Source of the DNA: Eubacteriales bacterium
Lineage (GTDB): Bacteria > Bacillota > Clostridia > Christensenellales > CAG-138
Assembly: GCA_028701165.1 (NCBI GenBank)
Contig: JAQVRG010000070.1
Coordinates: 1-7,511, forward strand
Length of the DNA: 7,511 nt
Reading direction: 5' to 3'
Position numbers and translations under genes: made by a program. Of the stretch, positions 1 to 6,135 are shown in pieces. The notes below the pieces were generated by a model. The model was not told the origin of the DNA. It saw only the letters and a program-made list of their open reading frames with translations, and did not search any database. Numbering within the stretch: position 1 is the first letter of the stretch; each line of letters begins with the position of its first letter.

Positions 1-1660
1 GCTTTTGGATGTAACCGTCATAGCGTGCCATGATCTCCGCCTGCTCCACAGCCTCCGGCGCGATCTCGGGTAGATCGTAAAGCATCAATAGATCGGTATA
101 TCCCACGCTCCGCCGCTTCAGAAGGTCGCCGACGGGCACAGGCTTAGAAGGTAGCGTCTCGCCCTTTGCTTCCAAGAATTTTGCCATCGCCTCATCGGGT
201 GATACGACGCGGGAGAGCGCCTTTTGCGCCCTTTCGATGTCCGCGCGCTTGCGGCAAAGCTTGTCATAACGCGCGTCCGTGATAAGCCCAAGCCGCCGCG
301 CACGCTCCGTAAGCCTTAGATCCGCGTTGTCCTGCCTTAATAGCAGCCTGTACTCCGCGCGCGAGGTCATCATGCGGTACGGCTCGTTGGTGCCCTTGGT
401 CGCTAGGTCGTCCACCAGCACCCCTATGTACGCGTCGGATCGGCTCAAAAGGAAGGGCGGCTCGCCCTTACAATACAATGCGGCGTTCACGCCCGCGAAA
501 AAGCCCTGCGCCGCGGCCTCCTCATAACCGGAGCTGCCGTTTAGCTGGCCTGCAAAAAACAAGCCGGGCACAGCCTTTGCTTCAAAGCTCGCCGAAAGCT
601 GGGTACTGTCGATCACATCGTATTCGATGGCGTAGCCCGGGCGGATGATCTCACATTGCTCCATGCCCTCGATCGTGCGCAGCATCTCCACCTGCACGTC
701 GTAGGGCAGGCTCGTGCTCATGCCCTGCACATACATTTCCTGCGTGCTCTTCCCCTCCGGCTCGATAAAGAGCTGGTGCCGCTCCTTATCCGCAAAGCGC
801 TTGATCTTATCCTCGATGGAGGGGCAATAGCGCGTGCCCGTTCCCTTGACAAGCCCCGAATACATGGCGGAGCGTTCGATATTATCGAGTATGATCCTAT
901 GCGTGCGTGCGTTGGTGTAGGTAAGATAGCAAAGCGCCTGTTCGCGCTGTTCCGACGGATCGGTCATAAAGGAGAAATGCGGCGTGGGTACGTCGCCTTG
1001 CTGCGGCTGCATGCGCGAGAGCGCCAAGCTCCTTTTATGCACGCGCGGCGGCGTGCCCGTCTTAAAACGGCGAAGCGGAAAGCCAAGCTCCGTTAAGGAG
1101 TCCGACAAAAACTCGCTGCGAAGCATGCCGGAAGGCCCCGCCTTTTGAAGATAATCCCCCACGAGGATATGGCTTTTCAAATATACGCCCGTACAAAGCA
1201 CCACGGCGCGGCAGGTATAGTAAGCGCCGCCCGCTACCGTGATCCCCGAAACGCGCCCGTTTTGCGTAAGCACGCGCGCGCATTCGCCCATCTTGAGCTC
1301 GAGCAGCGGTTCGCTTTCCAATGCGCGCTTCATGCGCTCGTGATAGCGCCGCTTGTCCGCCTGCGCACGCAGCGACCACACAGCCGGGCCTTTCGCGGTA
1401 TTGAGCATGCGAAGCTGCAAATACACCTCGTCTGTTGCCAAGCCCATCTCGCCGCCCATAGCGTCAAGCTCCCGTACCAGATGCCCCTTGCTCGTGCCGC
1501 CCACGGCGGGATTGCAGGCCATAAGGCCGACAGCGTCCAGATTGATGGTCAAGCAAAGGGTGGAAAGCCCCATGCGCGCGCAGGCAAGCGCCGCCTCGAT
1601 GCCGGCGTGCCCCGCGCCCACGACGATCACCGCATAATCGCCAGCAAAATAACCCTTCAC
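1..1660 (-). CDS. mnmG: MnmG (GidA), FAD-dependent tRNA U34 modification subunit; 3' end cut by window edge
   Basis: MnmG works with MnmE in the cytoplasm to install (carboxymethyl)aminomethyl groups on C5 of wobble uridine 34 of certain tRNAs. 553 codons are visible; the family is usually about 620-630 residues, so roughly the last 70-80 are missing beyond position 1. Visible marks: N-terminal Rossmann FAD motif GAGHAG (residues 15-20), ACNPAVGG with the conserved Cys49, LNTAKGPAV (86-94) followed by RAQADK, RFKTGTPPR (198-206), YCPSIEDK with the second conserved Cys279, GYEEAAAQG (378-386) and MTSRAEYRLLLRQDNAD (431-447). The start is GTG at 1660: the same frame upstream contains a TAA and no other start, and a GGGGG-A run lies about 9 nt before it as a modest ribosome site. 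The residue after the FAD motif is Ile where Cys is common (GHAGIEAA). It is the last visible gene of the leftward cluster, but is separated from mnmE by its own promoter and a structured spacer. Confidence 0.97.
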   Translation of the reverse strand, partial: MKGYFAGDYAVIVVGAGHAGIEAALACARMGLSTLCLTINLDAVGLMACNPAVGGTSKGHLVRELDAMGGEMGLATDEVYLQLRMLNTAKGPAVWSLRAQADKRRYHERMKRALESEPLLELKMGECARVLTQNGRVSGITVAGGAYYTCRAVVLCTGVYLKSHILVGDYLQKAGPSGMLRSEFLSDSLTELGFPLRRFKTGTPPRVHKRSLALSRMQPQQGDVPTPHFSFMTDPSEQREQALCYLTYTNARTHRIILDNIERSAMYSGLVKGTGTRYCPSIEDKIKRFADKERHQLFIEPEGKSTQEMYVQGMSTSLPYDVQVEMLRTIEGMEQCEIIRPGYAIEYDVIDSTQLSASFEAKAVPGLFFAGQLNGSSGYEEAAAQGFFAGVNAALYCKGEPPFLLSRSDAYIGVLVDDLATKGTNEPYRMMTSRAEYRLLLRQDNADLRLTERARRLGLITDARYDKLCRKRADIERAQKALSRVVSPDEAMAKFLEAKGETLPSKPVPVGDLLKRRSVGYTDLLMLYDLPEIAPEAVEQAEIMARYDGYIQK

Positions 1661-1681
1661 CCGTTTGTTCCCCCAAATAAT

Positions 1682-1709
1682 AAAGCCTTGCGCATAATCT
1701 CTTTACATG
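1682..1709. repeat. Direct repeat, copy 1 (mnmG-proximal)
   Basis: The 19-mer AAAGCCTTGCGCATAATCT at 1682-1700 is identical to 1926-1944; after a 3-nt insertion (CTT) TACATG also matches. The two copies are 244 bp apart and bracket the hairpin-rich spacer. This copy can form its own 6-bp stem (1688-1693 with 1710-1715). Confidence 0.8.
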
Positions 1710-1921
1710 GCGCAAATCATCGACAAAACACCTTGGGGTTCGGGGAACCGCAGTTCCCCGGAGGCTGCATTCGTGAGCGGCGACATGTGCGCCGCGAGCG
1801 AAAGCCCTTGCCTGCCAAGGGTTTCTCTGCAAGTTGCAGCGTCCGTGAACCATGCGAAGCGCGCTGCGCATGGGAACAGCTGCAAATTGTAAACCTCGGC
1901 AAAGGCCAAATGGCCTTTGCC

Positions 1922-1958
1922 AAAAAAAGCCTTGCGCATAATCTTACATGCAAGGCTT
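1922..1958 (-). terminator. Intrinsic terminator downstream of mnmE
   Basis: Read on the - strand, AAGCCTTGC (1958-1950) pairs perfectly with GCAAGGCTT (1935-1927) around a 14-nt loop, and the stem runs straight into a run of seven T (1928-1922). This is a standard Rho-independent terminator about 60 nt after the mnmE stop, and should end the rpmH-to-mnmE transcript. Confidence 0.75.
1926..1950. repeat. Direct repeat, copy 2 (mnmE-proximal, part of a terminator)
   Basis: Second copy of AAAGCCTTGCGCATAATCT followed directly by TACATG. On the - strand this copy supplies the loop and 3' arm of the intrinsic terminator at 1922-1958, so the repeat and the terminator are physically the same DNA. 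Confidence 0.8.
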
Positions 1959-1987
1959 ATTATAGCAAAAATGCCCCATGCTTTCCA
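1959..1987 (-). promoter_or_regulatory. Candidate extended -10 promoter for mnmG
   Basis: On the - strand the -10 is a perfect TATAAT (1964-1959) preceded by TGC, giving the extended -10 pattern TGnTATAAT. Seventeen bases upstream is TGGAAA (1987-1982), 4 of 6 to TTGACA. The expected start is near 1952, about 290 nt before the mnmG GTG. That start falls inside the 5' arm of the terminator at 1922-1958, so transcripts made here would lack most of that arm and should escape it. Confidence 0.6.
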
Positions 1988-1991
1988 TGGG
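1967..1991 (-). terminator. Weak terminator-like hairpin just after mnmE
   Basis: On the - strand CCCATG (1991-1986), loop GAAAG, CATGGG (1980-1975), then GCA and five T (1971-1967). The stem is only 6 bp and the T run is offset by 3 nt, so termination would be partial. It overlaps the -35 and spacer of the candidate mnmG promoter, so it may instead be incidental. Confidence 0.35.
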
Positions 1992-2016
1992 AAATTTAGG
2001 CGAATATTTCCCGTCG

Positions 2017-3348
2017 TCATTTTCCGACGCAAAAAGTGCGGAAAATATCCTCGATCACGCGCTCATCCACGGCGCTTCCCGTAATACCGCCCAAGCATAC
2101 GAGCGCTTCGCGTATGTCCGTCGCGGCGCAGTCCAAATCCACCGCCGCCCGCGCCTGCTCCACGGCGTTTCGCGCGCGCTTTAAGAGCGCAACGTGCCGC
2201 GCGTTGGTCACAAGCGCTTCGCTTTCGGGGCACACGAGCTGCGCGATGACGCTTCGAAGATAGCCGAGCCCCTCTCCCGTTACGGCGCTGACGGACACGG
2301 CGCGCGATCTGCGCGCAATTTTGGGCATCGAATCGTCAAAAGGCGAAAGCACCTCCGGCAGATCGGATTTGCACAGCACGAGTATATACGGCTTCTTCTC
2401 CAATCTTGCAAGCAGCGTCCTCTCCTCGGGCAAAAGCTCGCGGGAGGCGTCCAGCGCCAGAAGCAGAAGGTCGGCGTTGTCCGCGCGCTTCTTCGCGCGC
2501 TCCACGCCCAAGCTCTCCACCCTATCCGTGCTTTCGCGCATACCCGCCGTATCAAAAAGGCGCACGGGCACGCCGTCAAAATCCGCGTCGGCCTGCAAAA
2601 CGTCCCGCGTTGTGCCGGGGATATCCGTTACGATGGCCATATCCTCCTGTAAAAGCGCGTTCATGAGGGAGGATTTCCCCACGTTGGGCGCGCCTATGAT
2701 CACGACCTTCGCGCCCTCGCGCAATACGCGGTTGCGCACGCCGTTCTCCGCAAGCGTGCGGATAGCTTCCTCCGCCTCTTGCAGCTGTGCGGGCAGGGAC
2801 GCGGTTACGTCCTCCTCCAGCTCCTCGGGATAGTCGATCGCGGCGTCAAGCGCCGTCAACGCCTCGCGCAGTTTTTGCTCCACGTCGCGTATGCGCTTTT
2901 CAAGCCCGCCGCAAAGCTGCTCCACGGCGGCGGCGGCGGCGCGGCTCGTATCCGCGTTGATCACATCCATCACGGCTTCCGCCTTGGAAAGATCCGTTTT
3001 TCCGTTAAGAAAGGCGCGCTGCGTAAACTCACCGGGCCGCGCCGTGCGAAGCCCCAGCGCCGCCATGCGCGCGAGCGCGTTTTTGAGCACGGCCTGTCCC
3101 CCGTGCAGGTAGAACTCCGCCATATCCTCGCCCGTATAGCTATGGGGCGAAGGAAAAAAAGCCGCCATGCACGCGTCGATCGTTTCGCCCGCGGCGTCCA
3201 GCAGCCTGCCGTAGGTCATGCGGCGCGGGGGCGTTGTTTTTGCCGAGAAGGCTTCCTTGAGCACGCGCGCGCTCTCCGATCCGCTGACGCGTACCACGCA
3301 TAAAGCGCCGCCCGACGGCGTGGCGGGTGCAAAGATGGTATCGGGCAT
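2017..3348 (-). CDS. mnmE: MnmE (TrmE), tRNA-modifying GTPase
   Basis: MnmE is the potassium-activated GTPase partner of MnmG; with a formyl-folate-derived one-carbon unit they modify tRNA wobble U34. The 443-residue product has the family's usual length and layout: N-terminal folate-binding domain (1 to about 118, with DTIFAPAT), a helical domain interrupted by the G domain, and the C-terminal FCVGK ending whose Cys440 is the conserved catalytic cysteine. G-domain motifs: P-loop GAPNVGKS (219-226, including the K+-coordinating Asn222), G2 IPGTTRD (243-249) and G3 DTAG (266-269). G4 reads CKSD (326-329) where NKxD is expected, a departure at the guanine-recognition Asn. Start: ATG at 3348 has AAGGA six bases upstream; the in-frame TTG at 3354 sits too close to that ribosome site. 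It is the last gene before the terminator at 1922-1958. Confidence 0.97.
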   Translation of the reverse strand: MPDTIFAPATPSGGALCVVRVSGSESARVLKEAFSAKTTPPRRMTYGRLLDAAGETIDACMAAFFPSPHSYTGEDMAEFYLHGGQAVLKNALARMAALGLRTARPGEFTQRAFLNGKTDLSKAEAVMDVINADTSRAAAAAVEQLCGGLEKRIRDVEQKLREALTALDAAIDYPEELEEDVTASLPAQLQEAEEAIRTLAENGVRNRVLREGAKVVIIGAPNVGKSSLMNALLQEDMAIVTDIPGTTRDVLQADADFDGVPVRLFDTAGMRESTDRVESLGVERAKKRADNADLLLLALDASRELLPEERTLLARLEKKPYILVLCKSDLPEVLSPFDDSMPKIARRSRAVSVSAVTGEGLGYLRSVIAQLVCPESEALVTNARHVALLKRARNAVEQARAAVDLDCAATDIREALVCLGGITGSAVDERVIEDIFRTFCVGK

Positions 3349-3355
3349 AAACAAT

Positions 3356-3363
3356 CCTTTCCT
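3356..3363 (-). promoter_or_regulatory. Ribosome binding site fixing the mnmE start
   Basis: AGGAAAGG on the - strand, ending 7 nt before the ATG at 3348 and touching the alternative TTG at 3354. The spacing favours the ATG and gives a 443-residue protein starting MPDTIF. Confidence 0.7.
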
Positions 3364-3375
3364 GTAAGGTCAATT

Positions 3376-3404
3376 CGTCCGCATCGGCTTTGCCGGTGCG
3401 GACG
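3376..3404 (-). other. Hairpin in the jag-mnmE spacer
   Basis: CGTCCGCA (3376-3383) pairs with TGCGGACG (3397-3404), and after one mismatch CGGC (3385-3388) pairs with GCCG (3392-3395), leaving a 3-nt loop. No T run follows on the - strand, so it is not an intrinsic terminator. It lies 28 nt before the mnmE ATG and could be an mRNA-stabilising or processing stem. Confidence 0.5.
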
Positions 3405-3494
3405 TTTGTAAATCCGAAGGGATTCATGCCTGTCGGTTTGCGGCGACCGTGCGCGCAGCAAACAGCGGCAAAACCGGTTTTTCGAAGGCGAAAG

Positions 3495-4436
3495 CTATCT
3501 GCCCTTTGGCTCCACGACAACCCGTCTGTACGGCTCTTCCCCCTCGCTGTGCGTGGTGACGTAGGGATTCTGCTGGAGCGTTGCGTGCAGCACGCGGCGT
3601 TCGTAGGGGTTCATGGGTTCAAGCGTCCGCGCGCGACCCGTGGCCTTTACCTGTGAGGCGACCTTTCTTGCTAAGCGTATCAGCGTATCCTCGCGCTTGT
3701 CCCGATACCCTTCCGTGTCGATGGTAACGCGCGTATAGCCCTTTTCCTTGCGGCTGCGGTTGACATGCAGCGAGGTCAGATATTGCAGCGCGTCGAGCGT
3801 TTCGCCCCTGTGCCCGATCAGCACGCCCATGTGCTCGGCGTTGATGCGAAGGCGCATGAGCGCGATATCCTCTTCCTCCTGATAGGCGACGTTTGCGAGC
3901 ACCTCCGCGTCCGCCATGCCCATCTGTTCAAGCAGTCCCTTCAAAAAGATCGCGCCGTCGCAGCTTTTCGCGGCTTCCGCCGTGTATTCAATCTGCTCGC
4001 GCGGTATGGGCGAGAAGGTCTCCTCCTCGCGGCGCGGACGGTCGCTGCGGCGCCCGATCACATATTCGCCGCGGCTGTTGAGCCTGTCGCCGTTCTCATC
4101 CGTCACCGGACGTTCGGCGCGAGGTTGGCGTTCGCCCTGCGGACGGTCGTCCCTGCGCGGCCTGTCGTCCCTGCGCGGTCTCCTTTCGCGGGGCTGCTTG
4201 GCGCGCTCCTCGCGGCGCTGCTTGGCTTCCTCCGTCAGGTATTCGGGCACGATGATGCTTTCGGGCTCGCGCTCGATCAGCCGCACGATGGCGGGTTTGG
4301 CGCCAAAGCCCAGCACACCCTTGCTCTCCTGCTGCAATATTTCGATATCCACCTCGTCGATGGAGATTTCAAGCTCGCGCAAGCCGTTAAAGATGGCTTC
4401 GTCGATGGATTTTCCCGTTGCGTCCAAAGTTCTCAT
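3495..4436 (-). CDS. jag: Jag / KhpB, KH-R3H RNA-binding protein
   Basis: Jag (KhpB) is a cytoplasmic RNA-binding protein; in other Firmicutes it pairs with KhpA and influences cell elongation and division. The 313-residue product shows the full three-domain plan. The Jag N-terminal domain is residues 1 to about 53 (starts MRTLDATGKSIDEAI, with GVLGFGAKPA at 40-49). A charged, Arg/Asp/Glu/Pro-rich linker follows at about 70-145, with two RRDDRP units. The KH domain (about 160-230) carries the GxxG loop as GHRG (208-211) and then ETLDALQYL. The R3H domain (about 245-312) has MNPYERRVLH (275-284). The ATG overlaps the yidC stop as ATGA, and AGGAGGA lies 9 nt upstream inside yidC, so the two genes are probably translationally coupled. 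A yidC-jag pair is typical of Firmicutes. Confidence 0.95.
   Translation of the reverse strand: MRTLDATGKSIDEAIFNGLRELEISIDEVDIEILQQESKGVLGFGAKPAIVRLIEREPESIIVPEYLTEEAKQRREERAKQPRERRPRRDDRPRRDDRPQGERQPRAERPVTDENGDRLNSRGEYVIGRRSDRPRREEETFSPIPREQIEYTAEAAKSCDGAIFLKGLLEQMGMADAEVLANVAYQEEEDIALMRLRINAEHMGVLIGHRGETLDALQYLTSLHVNRSRKEKGYTRVTIDTEGYRDKREDTLIRLARKVASQVKATGRARTLEPMNPYERRVLHATLQQNPYVTTHSEGEEPYRRVVVEPKGR
4146..4181. repeat. Two-copy 18-bp tandem repeat in the jag linker
   Basis: GTCGTCCCTGCGCGGCCT at 4146-4163 is repeated at 4164-4181 with one change (C to T at the 16th base). On the - strand it encodes two RRDDRP units in the disordered Jag linker, so copy-number slippage would keep the frame. 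Confidence 0.75.
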
Positions 4437-5401
4437 GCTTTTTTATCCTCCTCGGCGGCAGCGTTGATTTTGAATACCTTGTTGATGACAAGCGTTACGG
4501 CCACGGAAAGCACGCTGCTGAATACCCAGTAAATGGAGAAGGCGGCGCTCGCCTGCAAGCACGCGATGAAGAACATGACGGGCATCATGTACATCATGAT
4601 CTTGCTGGTCGCCTGCGCTTGGTCGTTCGCGGCGGATTTGGGCTGCCCGCGCATGGATACCCACGAGGACAGCAGACCTAAGCCGCCCGCAAGCACCGGA
4701 AGGATGAACCAGCCGTTGTTAAGTCCCGCATACATATCCACACAGGGCTGCAATATCGCGTTGTACGCGGCGATCGCCTCGGGCGTTTGCAGGAAGGTAT
4801 GGAGCACTTCGCCGTTCGCGCCCGTGCCGGAAACGACGGCGAGACCCATATCCACAAGCCTTTGCCATACCTCGGGATTTTTATCAAGGAAAATCAGCTT
4901 ATCGAGATTCTTTGTGGCAAGAAACTGCGCCGCGTCCTGAATGACGGGCGACATACCGTTATCCGGCTGCCAAATGTTGTGTACCCAAAGGAATTTGCAG
5001 GAGGCGAAAAGCTCCGTCGGATTATCGCTGATCAAAAGCTGGATCACATGCTCGTAGCCCCACGCGCGGAACGCGTAGATGATGCAGAAAAAGATGGGCA
5101 TGGTGATCAGCAGCGGCAGGCAGCTGCCAAACATGCTGACCCCTTCCTTTTTCATCAGCTTGCTCTGCTCCTGCTGCAGCTTCTGGGGGTTGTTCTTGTA
5201 ACGCTCCTGCAAGCGCTGGATCTGGGGCTGAATGCGCGCCATACCCGCGCTTGACTTTCGTGTTTTGATATCGGAAAACACCGTGATCAAACGGATCAGG
5301 ATCGTGGAAATGAGTATGGTAAGGACAACGTCGCCCACATTGCTGTAGACCCATTGCATACCAAGCAAAAACCACTTTGTTAAAAAGAAGGAATTCGTCA
5401 T
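4433..5401 (-). CDS. yidC: YidC/Oxa1-family membrane protein insertase
   Basis: YidC inserts and folds membrane proteins, alone or with SecYEG. The 322-residue product has the Gram-positive layout. It has TM1 (about 21-43), with Arg37 at the position of the conserved groove arginine, and a cytoplasmic helical hairpin (about 45-88) rich in Gln, Lys and Arg. TM2 (about 93-112) is followed by a long extracytoplasmic segment (about 113-228), then TM3 (about 229-249), TM4 (267-285) and TM5 (288-308), with a short charged tail ending EEDKKA. There is no large Gram-negative P1 domain before TM1 and no lipobox cysteine at the N terminus, unlike Bacillus SpoIIIJ. The ATG overlaps the yidD stop (ATGA) and I see no strong ribosome site at normal spacing, suggesting coupling. 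The loop between TM2 and TM3 is longer than in the roughly 260-residue Bacillus homologue. Confidence 0.95.
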   Translation of the reverse strand: MTNSFFLTKWFLLGMQWVYSNVGDVVLTILISTILIRLITVFSDIKTRKSSAGMARIQPQIQRLQERYKNNPQKLQQEQSKLMKKEGVSMFGSCLPLLITMPIFFCIIYAFRAWGYEHVIQLLISDNPTELFASCKFLWVHNIWQPDNGMSPVIQDAAQFLATKNLDKLIFLDKNPEVWQRLVDMGLAVVSGTGANGEVLHTFLQTPEAIAAYNAILQPCVDMYAGLNNGWFILPVLAGGLGLLSSWVSMRGQPKSAANDQAQATSKIMMYMMPVMFFIACLQASAAFSIYWVFSSVLSVAVTLVINKVFKINAAAEEDKKA

Positions 5402-5670
5402 GCTTTCGTTATGCTCTCTTTCTTAATTGTGAACGGAAAAGAAAAGGTTTCGGGCACGGGATCATAGCCGCCGCGCGAAAAGGGGTTGCAGCGAAGCACG
5501 CGCCAAATCGCCAACAAGCTTCCGCGCAGCACGCCGAAGCGTTCGATCGCCTGCAGGGCATAGCGCGAGCAGGTCGGCGTATAGCGGCAGCACCCCGGGT
5601 GCAGGCCGGAGATGTAAAGCTGGTATCCTTGAATCAACGATAAAAGGAACCGTTTCCCGATATCCTTCAT
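5398..5670 (-). CDS. yidD: YidD, small membrane-protein insertion efficiency factor
   Basis: YidD is a small, amphipathic, membrane-associated protein that assists YidC-dependent insertion; its biochemical action is not settled. The 90-residue product is of normal length and carries the family signature: LHPGCCRYTPTCSRYA (23-38), which contains three conserved cysteines, then a helix, and LRCNPFSRGGYDPVP (59-73). The N terminus (MKDIGKRFLLSLIQGYQ) is a basic amphipathic helix. Its ATG follows the rnpA TAA with no gap, and its stop overlaps the yidC ATG, so it sits in a tightly coupled rnpA-yidD-yidC block. Confidence 0.95.
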   Translation of the reverse strand: MKDIGKRFLLSLIQGYQLYISGLHPGCCRYTPTCSRYALQAIERFGVLRGSLLAIWRVLRCNPFSRGGYDPVPETFSFPFTIKKESITKA

Positions 5671-6027
5671 TTATTCTTTCCCTTGATCCTCTTGGATAAG
5701 AAGATCCGCTTTGCGCAACAGCTTGCGCATGGCCTTGCCAATGTCCTGGAACTCTGCGTGCACAACCGGCTCTCGAGCAATGAAGATAAGGTCGTATCCG
5801 GTTTTCACGCACGGTATCAACGGGGTGAAAGATTCCCTCAACCGGCGTTTGACGCGATTGCGCACCACGCTGTTGCCCAGCTTCTTGGAAACGGATAATC
5901 CCACGTGCAAGCTTTTTTCGCGGGACCGGACGTATACGAGCACCATATGGTGACCGGGCACGGATTTGCCCTTCCGATACACCCGGCGGAAATTCTTATT
6001 CCGCTTCAATGAATAACAGCGTTTCAA
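5671..6027 (-). CDS. rnpA: RNase P protein component
   Basis: RnpA binds the catalytic RNase P RNA and helps trim 5' leaders from precursor tRNAs. The product is 118 residues, very basic, and of normal family length. It opens MKRCYSLKRNKNFRRVYRKG, the usual N-terminal pattern with aromatic residues for leader binding, and has the RNR signature GNSVVRNRVKRRLRE (51-65). Translation appears to start at TTG (6027): no ATG or GTG lies nearby in frame, the upstream frame stays open without a start, and the N terminus aligns with the family from here. No clear Shine-Dalgarno precedes the TTG. It follows rpmH, separated by a terminator-like hairpin, as in most bacteria. Confidence 0.95.
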   Translation of the reverse strand: MKRCYSLKRNKNFRRVYRKGKSVPGHHMVLVYVRSREKSLHVGLSVSKKLGNSVVRNRVKRRLRESFTPLIPCVKTGYDLIFIAREPVVHAEFQDIGKAMRKLLRKADLLIQEDQGKE

Positions 6028-6091
6028 TACTTTCGTGCTTCTGCCGCAGGATACTTGCGGCGTTCGTCTCTTCGGTTTCTCCGCATAAGCG

Positions 6092-6122
6092 AAAAACGCA
6101 GGGCAAACGTCATTTGCCCTGC
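6092..6122 (-). terminator. Terminator or attenuator between rpmH and rnpA
   Basis: GCAGGGCAAA (- strand 6122-6113) pairs perfectly over 10 bp with TTTGCCCTGC (6107-6098) around a 5-nt loop, followed after one G by five T (6096-6092). It lies 14 nt beyond the rpmH stop. Because no second promoter is evident before rnpA, it probably acts as a partial terminator that lowers rnpA-yidD-yidC output relative to L34, or as a 3'-end processing stem. Confidence 0.75.
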
Positions 6123-6135
6123 CTTGCTTCTTTTC

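Larger units (their letters stand above)
1661..2016 (-). other. Structured 356-bp mnmE-mnmG spacer, possible leader RNA, sRNA or dispersed repeat
   Basis: No convincing gene lies here. The stretch is a chain of inverted repeats (given on the + strand): 1688-1693/1710-1715; CGGGGAAC 1741-1748 with 1753-1760 (perfect 8 bp, 4-nt loop); GCGGCG 1777-1782 with 1790-1795, extended by TTCG/CGAA at 1770-1773/1799-1802; CCCTTG 1805-1810 with 1816-1821; CCATGCG 1850-1856 with 1867-1873, enclosed by TTGCAGC/GCTGCAA at 1834-1840/1879-1885; and GGCAAAGGCC 1898-1907 with 1912-1921 (perfect 10 bp). Short loops and an outer stem around an inner hairpin fit a folded RNA. If transcribed from the promoter near 1959-1987, it would form a leader of about 290 nt before the mnmG GTG. 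It does not match a T-box, cobalamin or 6S RNA pattern that I can recognise. It could equally be a palindrome-rich non-coding repeat. Confidence 0.6.

Noticed and set aside
1741..1760. Hairpin CGGGGAAC/GTTCCCCG with a GGTTC-like sequence, considered as a tRNA T-arm
   Set aside because: No matching acceptor, D or anticodon arms at the right distances on either strand.
1661..1960. T-box or other known riboswitch upstream of mnmG
   Set aside because: No T-box AGGGTGGNACCGCG-type segment, and no conserved core of a riboswitch class that I can recognise by eye.
1145..1999. 284-codon + strand frame antisense to mnmG
   Set aside because: It runs opposite to unmistakable mnmG coding sequence and into the hairpin spacer; its His/Arg/Ala-rich composition is typical of an antisense shadow in GC-rich DNA.
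1703..2032. 109-codon - strand frame overlapping the mnmE end and the spacer
   Set aside because: It lies across the terminator, promoter and palindromes, overlaps the mnmE 3' end in another frame, lacks a ribosome site and has no recognisable domain. The open frame is best explained by the GC-rich repeat sequence.
2925..2943. GCG-rich run in mnmE as a simple repeat
   Set aside because: It encodes a short alanine stretch in the helical domain in frame; ordinary for GC-rich coding DNA.
3435..3476. CGGTTT/AAACCG inverted repeat after jag as a terminator
   Set aside because: The stem is short and bulged and is not followed by a T run on the - strand.
3765..4532. 255-codon + strand frame antisense to jag and the yidC end
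   Set aside because: Entirely opposite to well-conserved jag; no family resemblance and no ribosome site.
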